Positions 32,441 to 40,347 of a stretch of 64,000 bases of DNA are shown piece after piece. The DNA is from Chloroflexota bacterium (lineage in GTDB: Bacteria > Chloroflexota > Anaerolineae > B4-G1 > DUEL01): positions 62,001-126,000 of the forward strand of contig JADBJJ010000032.1 of the NCBI GenBank assembly GCA_014874475.1, given 5' to 3'. Positions within the stretch are counted from its first letter, which is position 1, and each line of letters begins with the position of its first letter. The notes under the pieces were generated by a model. That model was not told the DNA's origin, ran no database searches, and saw only the letters and a program-made list of their open reading frames with translations. The position numbers and the translations under genes are program-made.

Positions 32441-33499
32441 CTACAGAGACACGGTCTCCAGAATCACCGTGCCAGGCTTTCCCATCTCGCCCTCCACCGT
32501 CGCCCGGATGGAGAGGAAGGACTGAAGGACAGCCAGATTCGTCAGCAAATGCCCTGTGATAGCCGAGGTGGCGATGCGGGAAACCCCGTTCACCAGTGCC
32601 ATCGGGAGCAGGAGTTGGTCCGCCAAATGGGGATCCACCGGAGCGCCGGTCTCGTGATGGGCCAGCAGGTCCTGGCAGGCCATCTGGGCGACCTGGTCAG
32701 CGGGCAGGCCCTTGCGCCCGTAAGCGGTGAAGCCGGCCCGGGCGTGGTCGTACTGGACAAACAGGAAGATGCCCGCTCCTGGTCCGGCTCCCCGTACCAC
32801 CAGCGGCTGCAGGTCGGCCTTGAGGCCCGCGCGGGCCAGCAGGTTGCGCGCCCGGTCTACCATCCGCTGGGGGATATGGGCCGGAAGGTTGGAGACGACG
32901 CCCCGTCCCCAGACCCGCCGGACGGCCCCTCGATCGGTCAGGGTGATGGGAGATAGTGGGCCGGAGCGCCCCCGAATCCGCACCCGGACCTCCCCGCCCC
33001 CGGCCGGGTAGAAGCCCCAGGAGACCAGGTCTATCTCCGCCTCCAGGCCCATACGGGCCACGGTGGGCAGAAAAACTTCCCGCAGGTAGTCCACTGACGG
33101 AGCCCAGGGGACATGGGTGCCTCCGCGCAGGGTCAGATGGCTCTCGCCCGGAGCCAGCGCCAGCGGCAGGAAAACCGCCTGGAAGACCAGGCCGACAGCG
33201 CCGGCGCTCCCCCGTCCGGCCACTTCCGTGACATCAAAGGTATAGGTGCCCGGAATGGGGGGACTCTGGGGCCAGAACCGCAGCGCCTGGCTGCCCAGTC
33301 CGGCCCCCTCCACGCGAGCGCGGCAGATGACGGCTGCCGCCTGCACTGCCGTCAGGTGCTGGGGCTGCAGGCCCGGATTGGGCCGACCGGCGCGGATGTT
33401 GACGATTTCCACCGGTTGGCCCGTGAGCGCAGAGAGCGTCAGGGCGGTGCGCAGGACCTGCCCCCCACCCTCTCCAATGGAGCCGTCTATGGAGATCAT
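32441..33499 (-). CDS. rtcA: RNA 3'-terminal phosphate cyclase
   Basis: 352 residues from the ATG at 33499 (a TTG directly before it was not chosen). Converts RNA 3'-phosphates to 2',3'-cyclic phosphates with ATP. Visible: IDGSIGEGGGQVLRTALTLS, IRAGRPNPGLQPQHLTAVQAAA, GGGEVRVRI and the C-terminal THLL-like 'GHLLTNLAVLQSFL' region; the catalytic His lies in the HETGAPVDPHLADQLLLPMAL part. No RtcB ligase or RtcR activator is present. It has its own promoter (33565-33593). Confidence 0.93.
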   Translation of the reverse strand: MISIDGSIGEGGGQVLRTALTLSALTGQPVEIVNIRAGRPNPGLQPQHLTAVQAAAVICRARVEGAGLGSQALRFWPQSPPIPGTYTFDVTEVAGRGSAGAVGLVFQAVFLPLALAPGESHLTLRGGTHVPWAPSVDYLREVFLPTVARMGLEAEIDLVSWGFYPAGGGEVRVRIRGRSGPLSPITLTDRGAVRRVWGRGVVSNLPAHIPQRMVDRARNLLARAGLKADLQPLVVRGAGPGAGIFLFVQYDHARAGFTAYGRKGLPADQVAQMACQDLLAHHETGAPVDPHLADQLLLPMALVNGVSRIATSAITGHLLTNLAVLQSFLSIRATVEGEMGKPGTVILETVSL

Positions 33500-33564
33500 C
33501 AACCCTCTCGCGCGATAAATGAGAATATTATTTTAACCCTATCCCCTTACAGAATGCGGGTTGG

Positions 33565-33593
33565 ATTATACCCCAGATGCAGAGGGGAAGCAA
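33565..33593 (-). promoter_or_regulatory. sigma-70-type promoter for rtcA (and possibly rnz)
   Basis: Minus-strand TTGCTT (33593-33588) and TATAAT (33570-33565) with a 17-bp spacer, about 65 bp before the rtcA ATG and directly after the stop of the upstream gene. Confidence 0.7.
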
Positions 33594-33596
33594 CCG

Positions 33597-34217
33597 TTAT
33601 TGCTCCCAGGCCATCCGGCGGAGCAGACCGTCCAGCCGCAGCAAGTCACTGCCCAGCAAGCGGGCCAGTTCCCGTCCCGCCTCCAGCAGGAACGGTTCCC
33701 GCTCCTCGGGCGGACGGGCTGCCGCGGCAAACCGCAAACTGGCCACTAACAGTTCATCCGCGGGGACATCCCGGGCCCCCAGGACCAGCCGGAAGTAATC
33801 CAGTCGCCGGGTGAACTCCCGCACCTCTTCGGGCGCGCACTGGTAGAGAAAATCCATCGTCACTGGCGGCTGGGGCGGGATGCAGTGGAGAATGCGATCG
33901 CCCATCCGGCAGCCCACTGCCAGGACACTCACTTCAATGGGCACCTGCCGGTTCTCCTGCTGGTCGCGGACGACCTCTTCGGTGGGCTCAGCGACCACAA
34001 TGTGGCGGACAAACTGGTCATCCCGAAGGGCGACGTTGTAGATCAGGCCATAGACGGCTGCATCGGAGGAGCGAATGTCGGCCCGGACGAACGAGCCGAA
34101 CACAGGAATCTCCCGTTGCATAGCCCGGCAGCCCACAACGAAGCCCCGGTTGGAGGCCTGCAGAATTCGCCCGACGGGAATCGGAGAGAATATACCGGTC
34201 ATCGGTTCATTGCTCAT
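33597..34217 (-). CDS. HAS-barrel-domain protein of unknown function
   Basis: 206 residues. N-terminal about 110 residues fit a HAS-barrel (the beta-barrel found at the start of HerA-type ATPases): PVGRILQASNRGFVVGCR, GSFVRAD, VYGLIYNVAL and VSVLAVGCRMGDRILHCIPPQPP. The remainder is helical with LYQCAPEEVREFTR and ends in a leucine-rich stretch. Similar stand-alone proteins occur in Cyanobacteria and Chloroflexota; no ATPase domain follows. It lies 3 bp downstream of the VanW gene on the same strand and may be translated from the same message. Confidence 0.55.
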   Translation of the reverse strand: MSNEPMTGIFSPIPVGRILQASNRGFVVGCRAMQREIPVFGSFVRADIRSSDAAVYGLIYNVALRDDQFVRHIVVAEPTEEVVRDQQENRQVPIEVSVLAVGCRMGDRILHCIPPQPPVTMDFLYQCAPEEVREFTRRLDYFRLVLGARDVPADELLVASLRFAAAARPPEEREPFLLEAGRELARLLGSDLLRLDGLLRRMAWEQ

Positions 34218-34220
34218 CGG

Positions 34221-36041
34221 TCATTCCTCCGGCGGCTGATAGCCAGGACCGTAGTGATAGGCTGCCCGGCGTGGCGCGTACTTGCTGACAAACACGTTGT
34301 GGTAGAGCAGATTCCCTGCCGCATCATACACCCACCGCTCTACCGTCGCCGTGAACCCCTTTTGTGCCGTCTGCCATTCCACCACTGTCCCCGGCGGGAG
34401 TTTCTCGTCCAGTTGGTAGATGGGCGGGCCCGGCTCCGTCTCATTGGTGATGACGGGGCCCCTGATCTCCACCCGCCGCCCATCACCAGTGGAGTAGAAG
34501 CGGAAAATCAGCCGGTGGTTGGCTTCTTCTATCTCCGTCTCTATCAGCAGCGCTGTCGGGCGGTCGTTGACGAATTTGAAGTCCACCAGGGGCGAGTAGA
34601 CAGTGGCATCCAGCCCCGGTCCGTGGCCGCGCAGTTCGTAGTAGCCGACCCGGTGATAGTGTGCCCAGCGCTCCACAATGGGATACCCCCCGCGCAGCGC
34701 GGCCCGAAACGCCGTTGTAGAGACCTGACAGATACCGCCGCCCACTTCTATGGCTAACTGCTCCCCCATAGTGACGTAGGCTTCGTCGTATCCTGCCTCC
34801 TTGCTCACTTCCCCCAGGTAGCGGTTGAAGGAGAACGTCTCGCCCGGGGCAATAACCAGTCCGTCAAATTGACGGGCCGCCAGACGAATGTTGTGGTCGC
34901 GGCCAGAGGGGGAGCCGATAAAGTACGAATCCCCTTCGGCGACCAGTTCCCGGATGCCCAGTTCCTCCGCCGTAGCGGTATCGGGGAAGCGAGGAGGAAC
35001 AGTGCGCACGGAGAGGGGCGCAGTATGCTGACCCGCCGCAACCGCCGCCAGGATGTTCTCTATGCTGGCACCCACATCCAGCGCCCTACCAGGCGACGAC
35101 GGAGATATGGGGACCAGTTGACCCGTTCGCCGGTCAAAATGGAAGCGGGCGTCCACCGGCTCTATCGCCAGAGAGGGAGCAATTTCCTCTAAAAATACCC
35201 GCAACGCCTCCCGGTCCAAGGTGACAGTGAGATGCCCTCCCTGGACGGTAGTGGTGAGCATCCGGGCCAGCCCTTCGGGCGTCAGCGACCAGGGGCCAGG
35301 GTCGCCCTGGCGAGGGTTGGGAAAGAGCAAAGTGAAGGGCGCAGAGAGCAGGGCTTCCGCCTGAGCGCGAGCCGCCTCCGCATCAGTCACCTGCGGCGGG
35401 GCTTCCCGGACGACCAGTTCCACCCGGGCGCCCCAGGGGTTCCGGATGGACTGGCGGAGGTCCGCCAGAGCGGCCTCTACATCCAGCATACGTCCAGGGC
35501 GGGCGGGGGTAGAGACCGGCGTCAGCCCTTGGAGGGTGAACGTCGCATCTACCGGCGGGATATCTATCTCCTTCGCCAGCGCCTGCAGGTAGAGGCGGGC
35601 CGCCGACTCGTCGTAGGAAAAGATGGGGGCGACGGAGTGCCCGCCCAAAAGCAGCAACAAATGGGTAACGGGGCCATCCTCCGGCCCCCGCCCTACCCGG
35701 AAAGCGGCACGGACGGTAGCATCCGCCAGAAGTCGCAGGCCAATATCGGCAGCGGGGGCATCCCAGGCCCGATCCGGCCCCACCAGGCGGACGGGGGGAA
35801 CCGTCAGGTGGTCCTGAAGCCGACGGGCTGCCTCCTCCGGCCGCAGTCCGCCGACCGGGATCTCCCCCACCCACACACCAGGGTAGATGCGGTCAGCGCA
35901 CCAGGCCTCGTAGGCCAGCACCAGGCCGAAGACGCCCAGGAAGGCCAGCAAAGCCACCAGCAACAGCGCCAACCACTCCAGGCCGCTTGCGGCCTGTTTC
36001 CCCTCATCCGGCCTACGGGACAGTGACCCGGAGATTGTCAA
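34221..36041 (-). CDS. VanW-family protein with membrane anchor and peptidoglycan-binding-like (PG_binding_4) repeats
   Basis: 606 residues if translation begins at the TTG at 36041, the only candidate with a good ribosome site (GGAGG, 6 nt). An ATG at 36080 is the alternative. Short basic N-terminus (SRRPDEGKQ), one membrane helix (about 21-46), two PG_binding_4-like domains (about 50-330, each starting like PVRLVGPDRAWDAPAADIG), then a G5/VanW domain: APGETFSFNRYLGEV, IEVGGGICQVSTTAFRAAL (the VanW signature) and a C-terminal beta domain. Role is at the cell wall, unknown in detail. It overlaps the upstream lipoprotein gene by 29 nt. Confidence 0.85.
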   Translation of the reverse strand: MTISGSLSRRPDEGKQAASGLEWLALLLVALLAFLGVFGLVLAYEAWCADRIYPGVWVGEIPVGGLRPEEAARRLQDHLTVPPVRLVGPDRAWDAPAADIGLRLLADATVRAAFRVGRGPEDGPVTHLLLLLGGHSVAPIFSYDESAARLYLQALAKEIDIPPVDATFTLQGLTPVSTPARPGRMLDVEAALADLRQSIRNPWGARVELVVREAPPQVTDAEAARAQAEALLSAPFTLLFPNPRQGDPGPWSLTPEGLARMLTTTVQGGHLTVTLDREALRVFLEEIAPSLAIEPVDARFHFDRRTGQLVPISPSSPGRALDVGASIENILAAVAAGQHTAPLSVRTVPPRFPDTATAEELGIRELVAEGDSYFIGSPSGRDHNIRLAARQFDGLVIAPGETFSFNRYLGEVSKEAGYDEAYVTMGEQLAIEVGGGICQVSTTAFRAALRGGYPIVERWAHYHRVGYYELRGHGPGLDATVYSPLVDFKFVNDRPTALLIETEIEEANHRLIFRFYSTGDGRRVEIRGPVITNETEPGPPIYQLDEKLPPGTVVEWQTAQKGFTATVERWVYDAAGNLLYHNVFVSKYAPRRAAYHYGPGYQPPEE

Positions 36042-36642
36042 AGTGAACCTCCACTCCTCCTTCGTAGAAACTGCCCGCATAAAGGCCGATGTCGCCGTGG
36101 GAGAAACGGTCATCCTCCACCTGGGCCAATGGCTGGTCGTTGACGATGAAGGTCAACTGTTTCCCCTGGGCGACGACTTCCAGAACGTTGGTGCCGATCC
36201 CCGGGTGGATGGCATCGGAGGGGGTCCAGTCGGCCTCCAGGGGCTGACGGACACCGTCCACGAAGCGGCTCACCAGGAAGTAACCGTCTCCGCTGATGGA
36301 GAAGGCGTAGAAGTTCCGGGGGTCCTGTACCCGGACCAGAACGCCGTACTCATTATCATTGGGCCCGGCGACCTGAGAAGCCTCCACGGTCAGGCGAAAA
36401 TCCTGCAAGTCCTTCCCCGCTGAGGCCCAGGCCAGTTGGTTGGAAGCCGCGATGGAGATTCGCAGCACGCCGTTTTCCACCGTTACCTGGGCAGCAGCAT
36501 CCGACTCCATTTTCCAGGTGGCGGGTGCGGAGAAATCCTCCTCCCAGGGCAGGTCGCTCCTCTGACCGCACCCGCTCAGCAGGAAGACCGCGCAGAGAAC
36601 AACCAGAGTTCCGTACGAAATCCGCCGGTGGGCTCTCTTCAT
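36013..36642 (-). CDS. lipoprotein with LamG/DUF1080-like beta-sandwich domain (paralog A)
   Basis: 209 residues. Signal peptide with lipobox LLSGCGQ (Cys at about 25). The mature part is one concanavalin-like domain: WEEDFSAPATWKM, YGVLVRVQDPRNFYAFSISGDGYFLVSRFVDG, GKQLTFIVNDQPLAQVEDDRFSHGDIGLYAG and VHFDNLRVTVP. This order is typical of extracellular family-16/LamG-like domains in Chloroflexota. It is a paralog of the gene immediately upstream and overlaps it by one base (stop/start TAATG). Ligand unknown. Confidence 0.8.
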   Translation of the reverse strand: MKRAHRRISYGTLVVLCAVFLLSGCGQRSDLPWEEDFSAPATWKMESDAAAQVTVENGVLRISIAASNQLAWASAGKDLQDFRLTVEASQVAGPNDNEYGVLVRVQDPRNFYAFSISGDGYFLVSRFVDGVRQPLEADWTPSDAIHPGIGTNVLEVVAQGKQLTFIVNDQPLAQVEDDRFSHGDIGLYAGSFYEGGVEVHFDNLRVTVP

Positions 36643-37277
36643 TATTCCTCCTCCTCGGGCGCGGTCACCTTGAAGTTATCAAAGTGAACGCGAAGGGGGC
36701 TATCGGGTCCGGAGCCGACCCCCAGACCCACGTCGCCCTGGTTGAAGGTCTCATCGGCGACGGAGGCGATCAACCGACCATCAACGAACAGTTGGAGGCG
36801 CTCCCCCTGGCAGACAGCGCGGAGGTGATAGACGGCCGCGCCGGTCGGGATGTCCGGAGAGGGCAGAAAGCCCGCGCCGCTGAGAATTTTGGGGTGGCTA
36901 TCCCGGACCCGCATAATGGCGTAGTAACCGTCGTCGGTAACGGCGAAGTAGTAGAAATTAGCAGGTGCCCGGTAGCGGCAGATAAGGCCAAAGTGGCCCC
37001 CTGTCCCGGAAACCCGGCGAGCGTCCACCATCACCTCCGCATCGCCGAACCGCTTCCCCGGCCCGGCCCAGACGAACCAGTCGGGCTCGTAGACTTCTAT
37101 AAAGTACTCTCCATCCTGATAGCCCCGGTCGTAGGACTCCCGACTTTCGCTCCCCCAGCCGCTATCGGGGTTGCCGAAGCGGTCGTAGAAGAGGATGCCC
37201 GACGAGGTGCCCCGGCAGGCCGTCAGCAGGATCAGGGCCAGCACCAGCAAGAGCGGGCGCGGGTTTCCGGATATCAT
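36642..37277 (-). CDS. lipoprotein with LamG/DUF1080-like beta-sandwich domain (paralog B)
   Basis: 211 residues from the ATG at 37277, preceded by GGAGGGA. Lipobox LLTACRG. The domain repeats the pattern of its neighbour: FYDRFGNPDSGW, FGLICRYRAPANFYYFAVTDDGYYAIMRVRD, ERLQLFVDGRLIASVADETFNQGDVGLGVGSG and VHFDNFKVTAPEEEE. First gene of the lipoprotein-lipoprotein-VanW-HAS-barrel operon. A tandem duplication is the simplest origin of the pair. Confidence 0.8.
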   Translation of the reverse strand: MISGNPRPLLLVLALILLTACRGTSSGILFYDRFGNPDSGWGSESRESYDRGYQDGEYFIEVYEPDWFVWAGPGKRFGDAEVMVDARRVSGTGGHFGLICRYRAPANFYYFAVTDDGYYAIMRVRDSHPKILSGAGFLPSPDIPTGAAVYHLRAVCQGERLQLFVDGRLIASVADETFNQGDVGLGVGSGPDSPLRVHFDNFKVTAPEEEE

Positions 37278-37319
37278 GGTTCCCTCCTGGGGATGTCGCC
37301 TCCGATCACACTGAAGCAG

Positions 37320-37328
37320 ATTATACCA
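37320..37328 (-). promoter_or_regulatory. extended -10 promoter for the lipoprotein/VanW operon
   Basis: Minus-strand TGGTATAAT (37328-37320), a consensus extended -10, about 45 bp before the ATG at 37277. No convincing -35. Confidence 0.45.
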
Positions 37329-37368
37329 CGAACCCCCATATCCGCACAGAAACCCGCATCGCCCGAAC

Positions 37369-37396
37369 TTGACAAAAGGCGGTTTTGTGATACAAC
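37369..37396 (+). promoter_or_regulatory. sigma-70-type promoter for the SCP2 gene
   Basis: TTGACA (37369-37374), 16-bp spacer, TACAAC (37391-37396), about 60 bp before the ATG at 37459. Confidence 0.5.
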
Positions 37397-37458
37397 CTTC
37401 AATGAGCCAGTAGTGCAAATTCATCCTGCACAAGACCACTTTTCAGGAGGAAAGACCT

Positions 37459-37779
37459 ATGGCCGCAACCAGTGTTCAGGACATCATCCAGCGAATTACT
37501 GGCCTGGACCCCTCGCGCCTGACGGGATTCACCGGAGTGGTCCTCTTTGACCTCTCCGGCGAAGGAGGAGGCAAGTGGACCCTCACCATCAGCGAGGGGA
37601 AAGCCAAAGTGGAAGAGGGCCAGACCGCCACCCCGAACGTCACTCTCTCCATGAACGCGGACGACTTTGTGGCCATGGCCAACGGCCAGTTGAACCCGGT
37701 CAGCGCGTTTATGCAGGGTAAAATTCGCGTGACCGGCGATATGGGGTTGGCTATGCGGCTCCAGAGCATCCTGACGTAA
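37459..37779 (+). CDS. SCP2 sterol-carrier-domain protein
   Basis: 106 residues, a single SCP2 domain: GVVLFDLSGEGGGKWTLTISEGKAKVEEG, PNVTLSMNADDFVAMANGQLNPVSAFMQGKIRVTGDMGLAMRLQSIL. The segment 'GxLNPxxAFMxGKIKVxGDM' is diagnostic. SCP2 proteins bind lipids or acyl-CoA in a hydrophobic tunnel. AGGAGGAAAG precedes the ATG. Monocistronic: own promoter upstream and a hairpin terminator downstream. Ligand unknown. Confidence 0.9.
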   Translation: MAATSVQDIIQRITGLDPSRLTGFTGVVLFDLSGEGGGKWTLTISEGKAKVEEGQTATPNVTLSMNADDFVAMANGQLNPVSAFMQGKIRVTGDMGLAMRLQSILT

Positions 37780-37806
37780 CCGGCGGCCCCATCCCACCCT
37801 CCCTGC

Positions 37807-37838
37807 GGTGCGATGCGCCCTACAAGGCGCGTCGCACC
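37807..37838 (+). terminator. hairpin after the SCP2 gene
   Basis: GGTGCGATGCGCC (37807-37819) and GGCGCGTCGCACC (37826-37838) form a 13-bp stem with one G-U pair and a 6-nt loop, 28 bp after the stop. There is no T-run, so termination may need Rho, or the hairpin may only protect the transcript end. Confidence 0.5.
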
Positions 37839-37918
37839 TGAATCTATCATTCGGATTTGGTTTTTGCGATAGCGCAGGGCGCCGTCACAGAAACCCAACT
37901 CATCATACAGGAGTTTCC

Positions 37919-38530
37919 ATGGGCTATATAGAACGACTGCTGGCCGAGAACGAACGTATTGTATTCGTCACCCGATCCCATTGGATCTCCCTGCTCCCGG
38001 TCATCCTGACAGACCTGGGGATTGCCATCGTCATCATCGCCTTCTCCGTTGGTGGCGCCCTCATCGCTCCTCCCCTTCCCCTCCTGGGGCTGCTGCTCCT
38101 TCTCTTACCCCTGGGCCATCTCCTGGCCCGCATCATCATCTGGCGCAACCATCAGTACATTGTCACGAACCGGCGGGTGATGGAAGTCCGGGGAGTCTAT
38201 AATAAACACGTCTCCGATTCCTCCCTGGAAAAGGTCAACGATGTGGTGATGGAGCAGAGTGTGCTCGGACGGCTGCTGGATTACGGCGACGTCCGTATCA
38301 TCACCGGCGCCGACATCGGTGTCAACATCTTCCGCCGCATCGCCCATCCCATCCGTTTCAAGACCACTATGATGGACCAGAAGGCAGCCTATTCGGAGAG
38401 ACCCGCTGAGACCCGCCCCGAGGATGTGCTGGACCTGCTGGCTCGTCTGGAAGATTTGCGCCAGCGCGGTGTCATCACCCAGAAAGAATTTGAGCGGGAG
38501 AAACAGGAATTGCTGGCCCGGTTGCAGTAG
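37919..38530 (+). CDS. membrane protein with bacterial PH (bPH2) domain and C-terminal SHOCT domain
   Basis: 203 residues from the ATG at 37919, preceded by CAGGAG. Two adjacent membrane helices (about 22-75) are followed by a bPH2/DUF304-type domain: YIVTNRRVMEVRGVYNKHVSDSSLEKVNDVVMEQSVLGRLLDYGDV. The C-terminal LLARLEDLRQRGVITQKEFEREKQELLARL is a classic SHOCT motif, a short oligomerisation domain. Related proteins are found beside membrane-stress genes. Function unknown. Confidence 0.85.
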   Translation: MGYIERLLAENERIVFVTRSHWISLLPVILTDLGIAIVIIAFSVGGALIAPPLPLLGLLLLLLPLGHLLARIIIWRNHQYIVTNRRVMEVRGVYNKHVSDSSLEKVNDVVMEQSVLGRLLDYGDVRIITGADIGVNIFRRIAHPIRFKTTMMDQKAAYSERPAETRPEDVLDLLARLEDLRQRGVITQKEFEREKQELLARLQ

Positions 38531-38573
38531 GAGCAGAGCGCAGATTCAAGACGGATTTCCGGTTTAGAGCGAA

Positions 38574-39410
38574 ATGAACGAATTTTTAACGGAAACAGTC
38601 ATTGAAGCGGCCGCAGATGCCCTCCGTCGCCGCTTTTCCCTCGCTCCCGAAGTCGGCATCATTCTGGGCTCCGGTCTGAGCGCCGTTGCCGAGGCGGTGG
38701 AGGCCGAGGCGATGATTGCCTATCCAGATATCCCCCACTTCCCTCGCGCGACCGTGGAAGGTCATGCTGGACGGCTGGTCGTGGGCCATCTGGAAGGACA
38801 GCCGGTGATGGTGATGCAGGGGCGCGCTCACTACTACGAGGGCTACTCTATGGCCCAGATCACCCTGCCGGTACGGGTGATGCAGGTTCTGGGAGTCAAG
38901 ACGTTGATCGTCACCAATGCTGCCGGGGGCCTGAATCCCTCCTTCCGCCCCGGCGATGTAATGGTCATCCGGGACCACATCAACCTGATTGGGATGGCCG
39001 GGCTCAACCCGCTGCGGGGTCCCAATCTGGATCGCTTTGGCCCCCGTTTCCCTGACATGTCCTCTGCATATGACCGGACTCTGCGCGCCATCGCCCGCTC
39101 CGTTGCCCAGGAAGCCGGTATTCCGGTCCACGAAGGGGTCTACATTTGTCTGGCGGGGCCCAGTTTTGAGACCCCCGCCGACATTCACTTTCTCCGGGTC
39201 ATCGGAGCGGACGCCGTTGGGATGTCCACTGTCCCCGAGGTGACAGTGGCTTGCCACGGCAGGATGCGGGTGCTGGGACTCTCCGGCATCAGCAACGTAG
39301 CCTCTGCGGAGGGGGAAAATATCGCCACCCACGAGGAAGTGCTGGAGGCCGGGCGGGTCCTCGCTCCGCGTCTGGAGACCATCATTCGGGGAGTGCTGCA
39401 GCGATTATGA
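38574..39410 (+). CDS. punA: purine-nucleoside phosphorylase (trimeric PNP type)
   Basis: 278 residues. Phosphorolysis of (deoxy)guanosine and inosine. Contains IILGSGLSAVAEAVE (phosphate loop), the MQGRAHYYEGYSMAQ stretch, LIVTNAAGGLNPSFRPGDVMVIRDHINLIG and YICLAGPSFETPADIHFLRVIGADAVGMSTVPEV, with the SNVASAE stretch near the base-binding Asn. Length and motifs fit the low-molecular-weight trimeric class. The stop overlaps the next ATG (ATGA). Confidence 0.95.
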   Translation: MNEFLTETVIEAAADALRRRFSLAPEVGIILGSGLSAVAEAVEAEAMIAYPDIPHFPRATVEGHAGRLVVGHLEGQPVMVMQGRAHYYEGYSMAQITLPVRVMQVLGVKTLIVTNAAGGLNPSFRPGDVMVIRDHINLIGMAGLNPLRGPNLDRFGPRFPDMSSAYDRTLRAIARSVAQEAGIPVHEGVYICLAGPSFETPADIHFLRVIGADAVGMSTVPEVTVACHGRMRVLGLSGISNVASAEGENIATHEEVLEAGRVLAPRLETIIRGVLQRL

Positions 39411-40264
39411 AGGTGATCCTGGGGTGGCTGGCCAGCATTGCATGGATTTTCTACGCCGCCTGCGGCCTGGTCGCGCTGGTCTATCTATCTCGCGCTCTCT
39501 TCACCCAGCGGAAACTGGCCAGCAGTATCACCCTCTACGAGCAGGAGGAACTGCGAGAAAAGGTCAGGCGTTTTTGGCGGGGAGCGCTCCTTTTCTTCCT
39601 GGCAGGAGTCTTCCTGTTTGCAGGGGTCTGGTATCTGCAACGACTCCCGGCCCTGAGTGCTGACCTCACCATTACCCCAACCCTGCCCCCGGGACTGGTG
39701 ATCACCCCCAGCCCATCTCCCCGCCCCCCGGCGACGCCCGTTCTGGGCGCGCTGCCGACCATCACTCCGACCGTTGGAACATCCGTGCCGCCGCCTCCGC
39801 CCTCCCCTACCCCACTGCCAACAGCCACACCAACCGGCCCCGTGCCTTCCAACATCCTCTACGCCCGATTCGGGGACGTGGCAGAACTGATCGGTTACGA
39901 CCTGACTACCACAACGCTCAGCCCGGGTCAGAGTGTGGGGGTGACCCTATACTGGCGCGCGCTCCCCGGGGCCGGTAGCCTCAACTATCAAGTTTTCGTC
40001 CACCTCCTTCCGCCGGATATCTCCCGCCTCCTGGGCCAGCACGACGGGACACCAGTAGAAGGGACTCGTCCCACCACCACCTGGACGGCGGGAGAAGTCC
40101 TGGTGGACTTCCACTCTGTATCGTTGACCGCGACGGACTACACCGGCGAAGCCCGGATCGCCGTCGGCCTCTACGATCCGGCCGCGCCCCATATTCGGGT
40201 ACCTGTAGCCGGCGGCACCGACTATCTCCTTCTACCAGTAGCCATCCAGGTGAGTGGGCCGTAG
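39407..40264 (+). CDS. membrane protein with Pro/Thr linker and extracellular beta-sandwich domain
   Basis: 285 residues from the ATG at 39407, overlapping the PNP stop by 4 nt. Helix 1 at about 5-27, a cytosolic charged loop, helix 2 at about 58-80, then a Pro/Thr/Ser-rich linker (about 88-148), then a beta-sandwich with LIGYDLTTTTLSPGQSVGVTLYWRAL, YQVFVHLLPPD and ARIAVGLYDPA. That domain is the same type that follows the membrane part of the GT-C proteins at 52.5-64 kb ('LYW' strand and 'VGLY' strand). Function unknown; probably a surface-exposed binding module. Confidence 0.65.
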   Translation: MKVILGWLASIAWIFYAACGLVALVYLSRALFTQRKLASSITLYEQEELREKVRRFWRGALLFFLAGVFLFAGVWYLQRLPALSADLTITPTLPPGLVITPSPSPRPPATPVLGALPTITPTVGTSVPPPPPSPTPLPTATPTGPVPSNILYARFGDVAELIGYDLTTTTLSPGQSVGVTLYWRALPGAGSLNYQVFVHLLPPDISRLLGQHDGTPVEGTRPTTTWTAGEVLVDFHSVSLTATDYTGEARIAVGLYDPAAPHIRVPVAGGTDYLLLPVAIQVSGP

Positions 40265-40347
40265 CCCCCCAAGGCATAGTCAGTCGCAAAGCGAAGGGGA
40301 CGATAGGGTAATCCTCCCACCGCCCTGTGCCGCACCCAGGCCAATCC

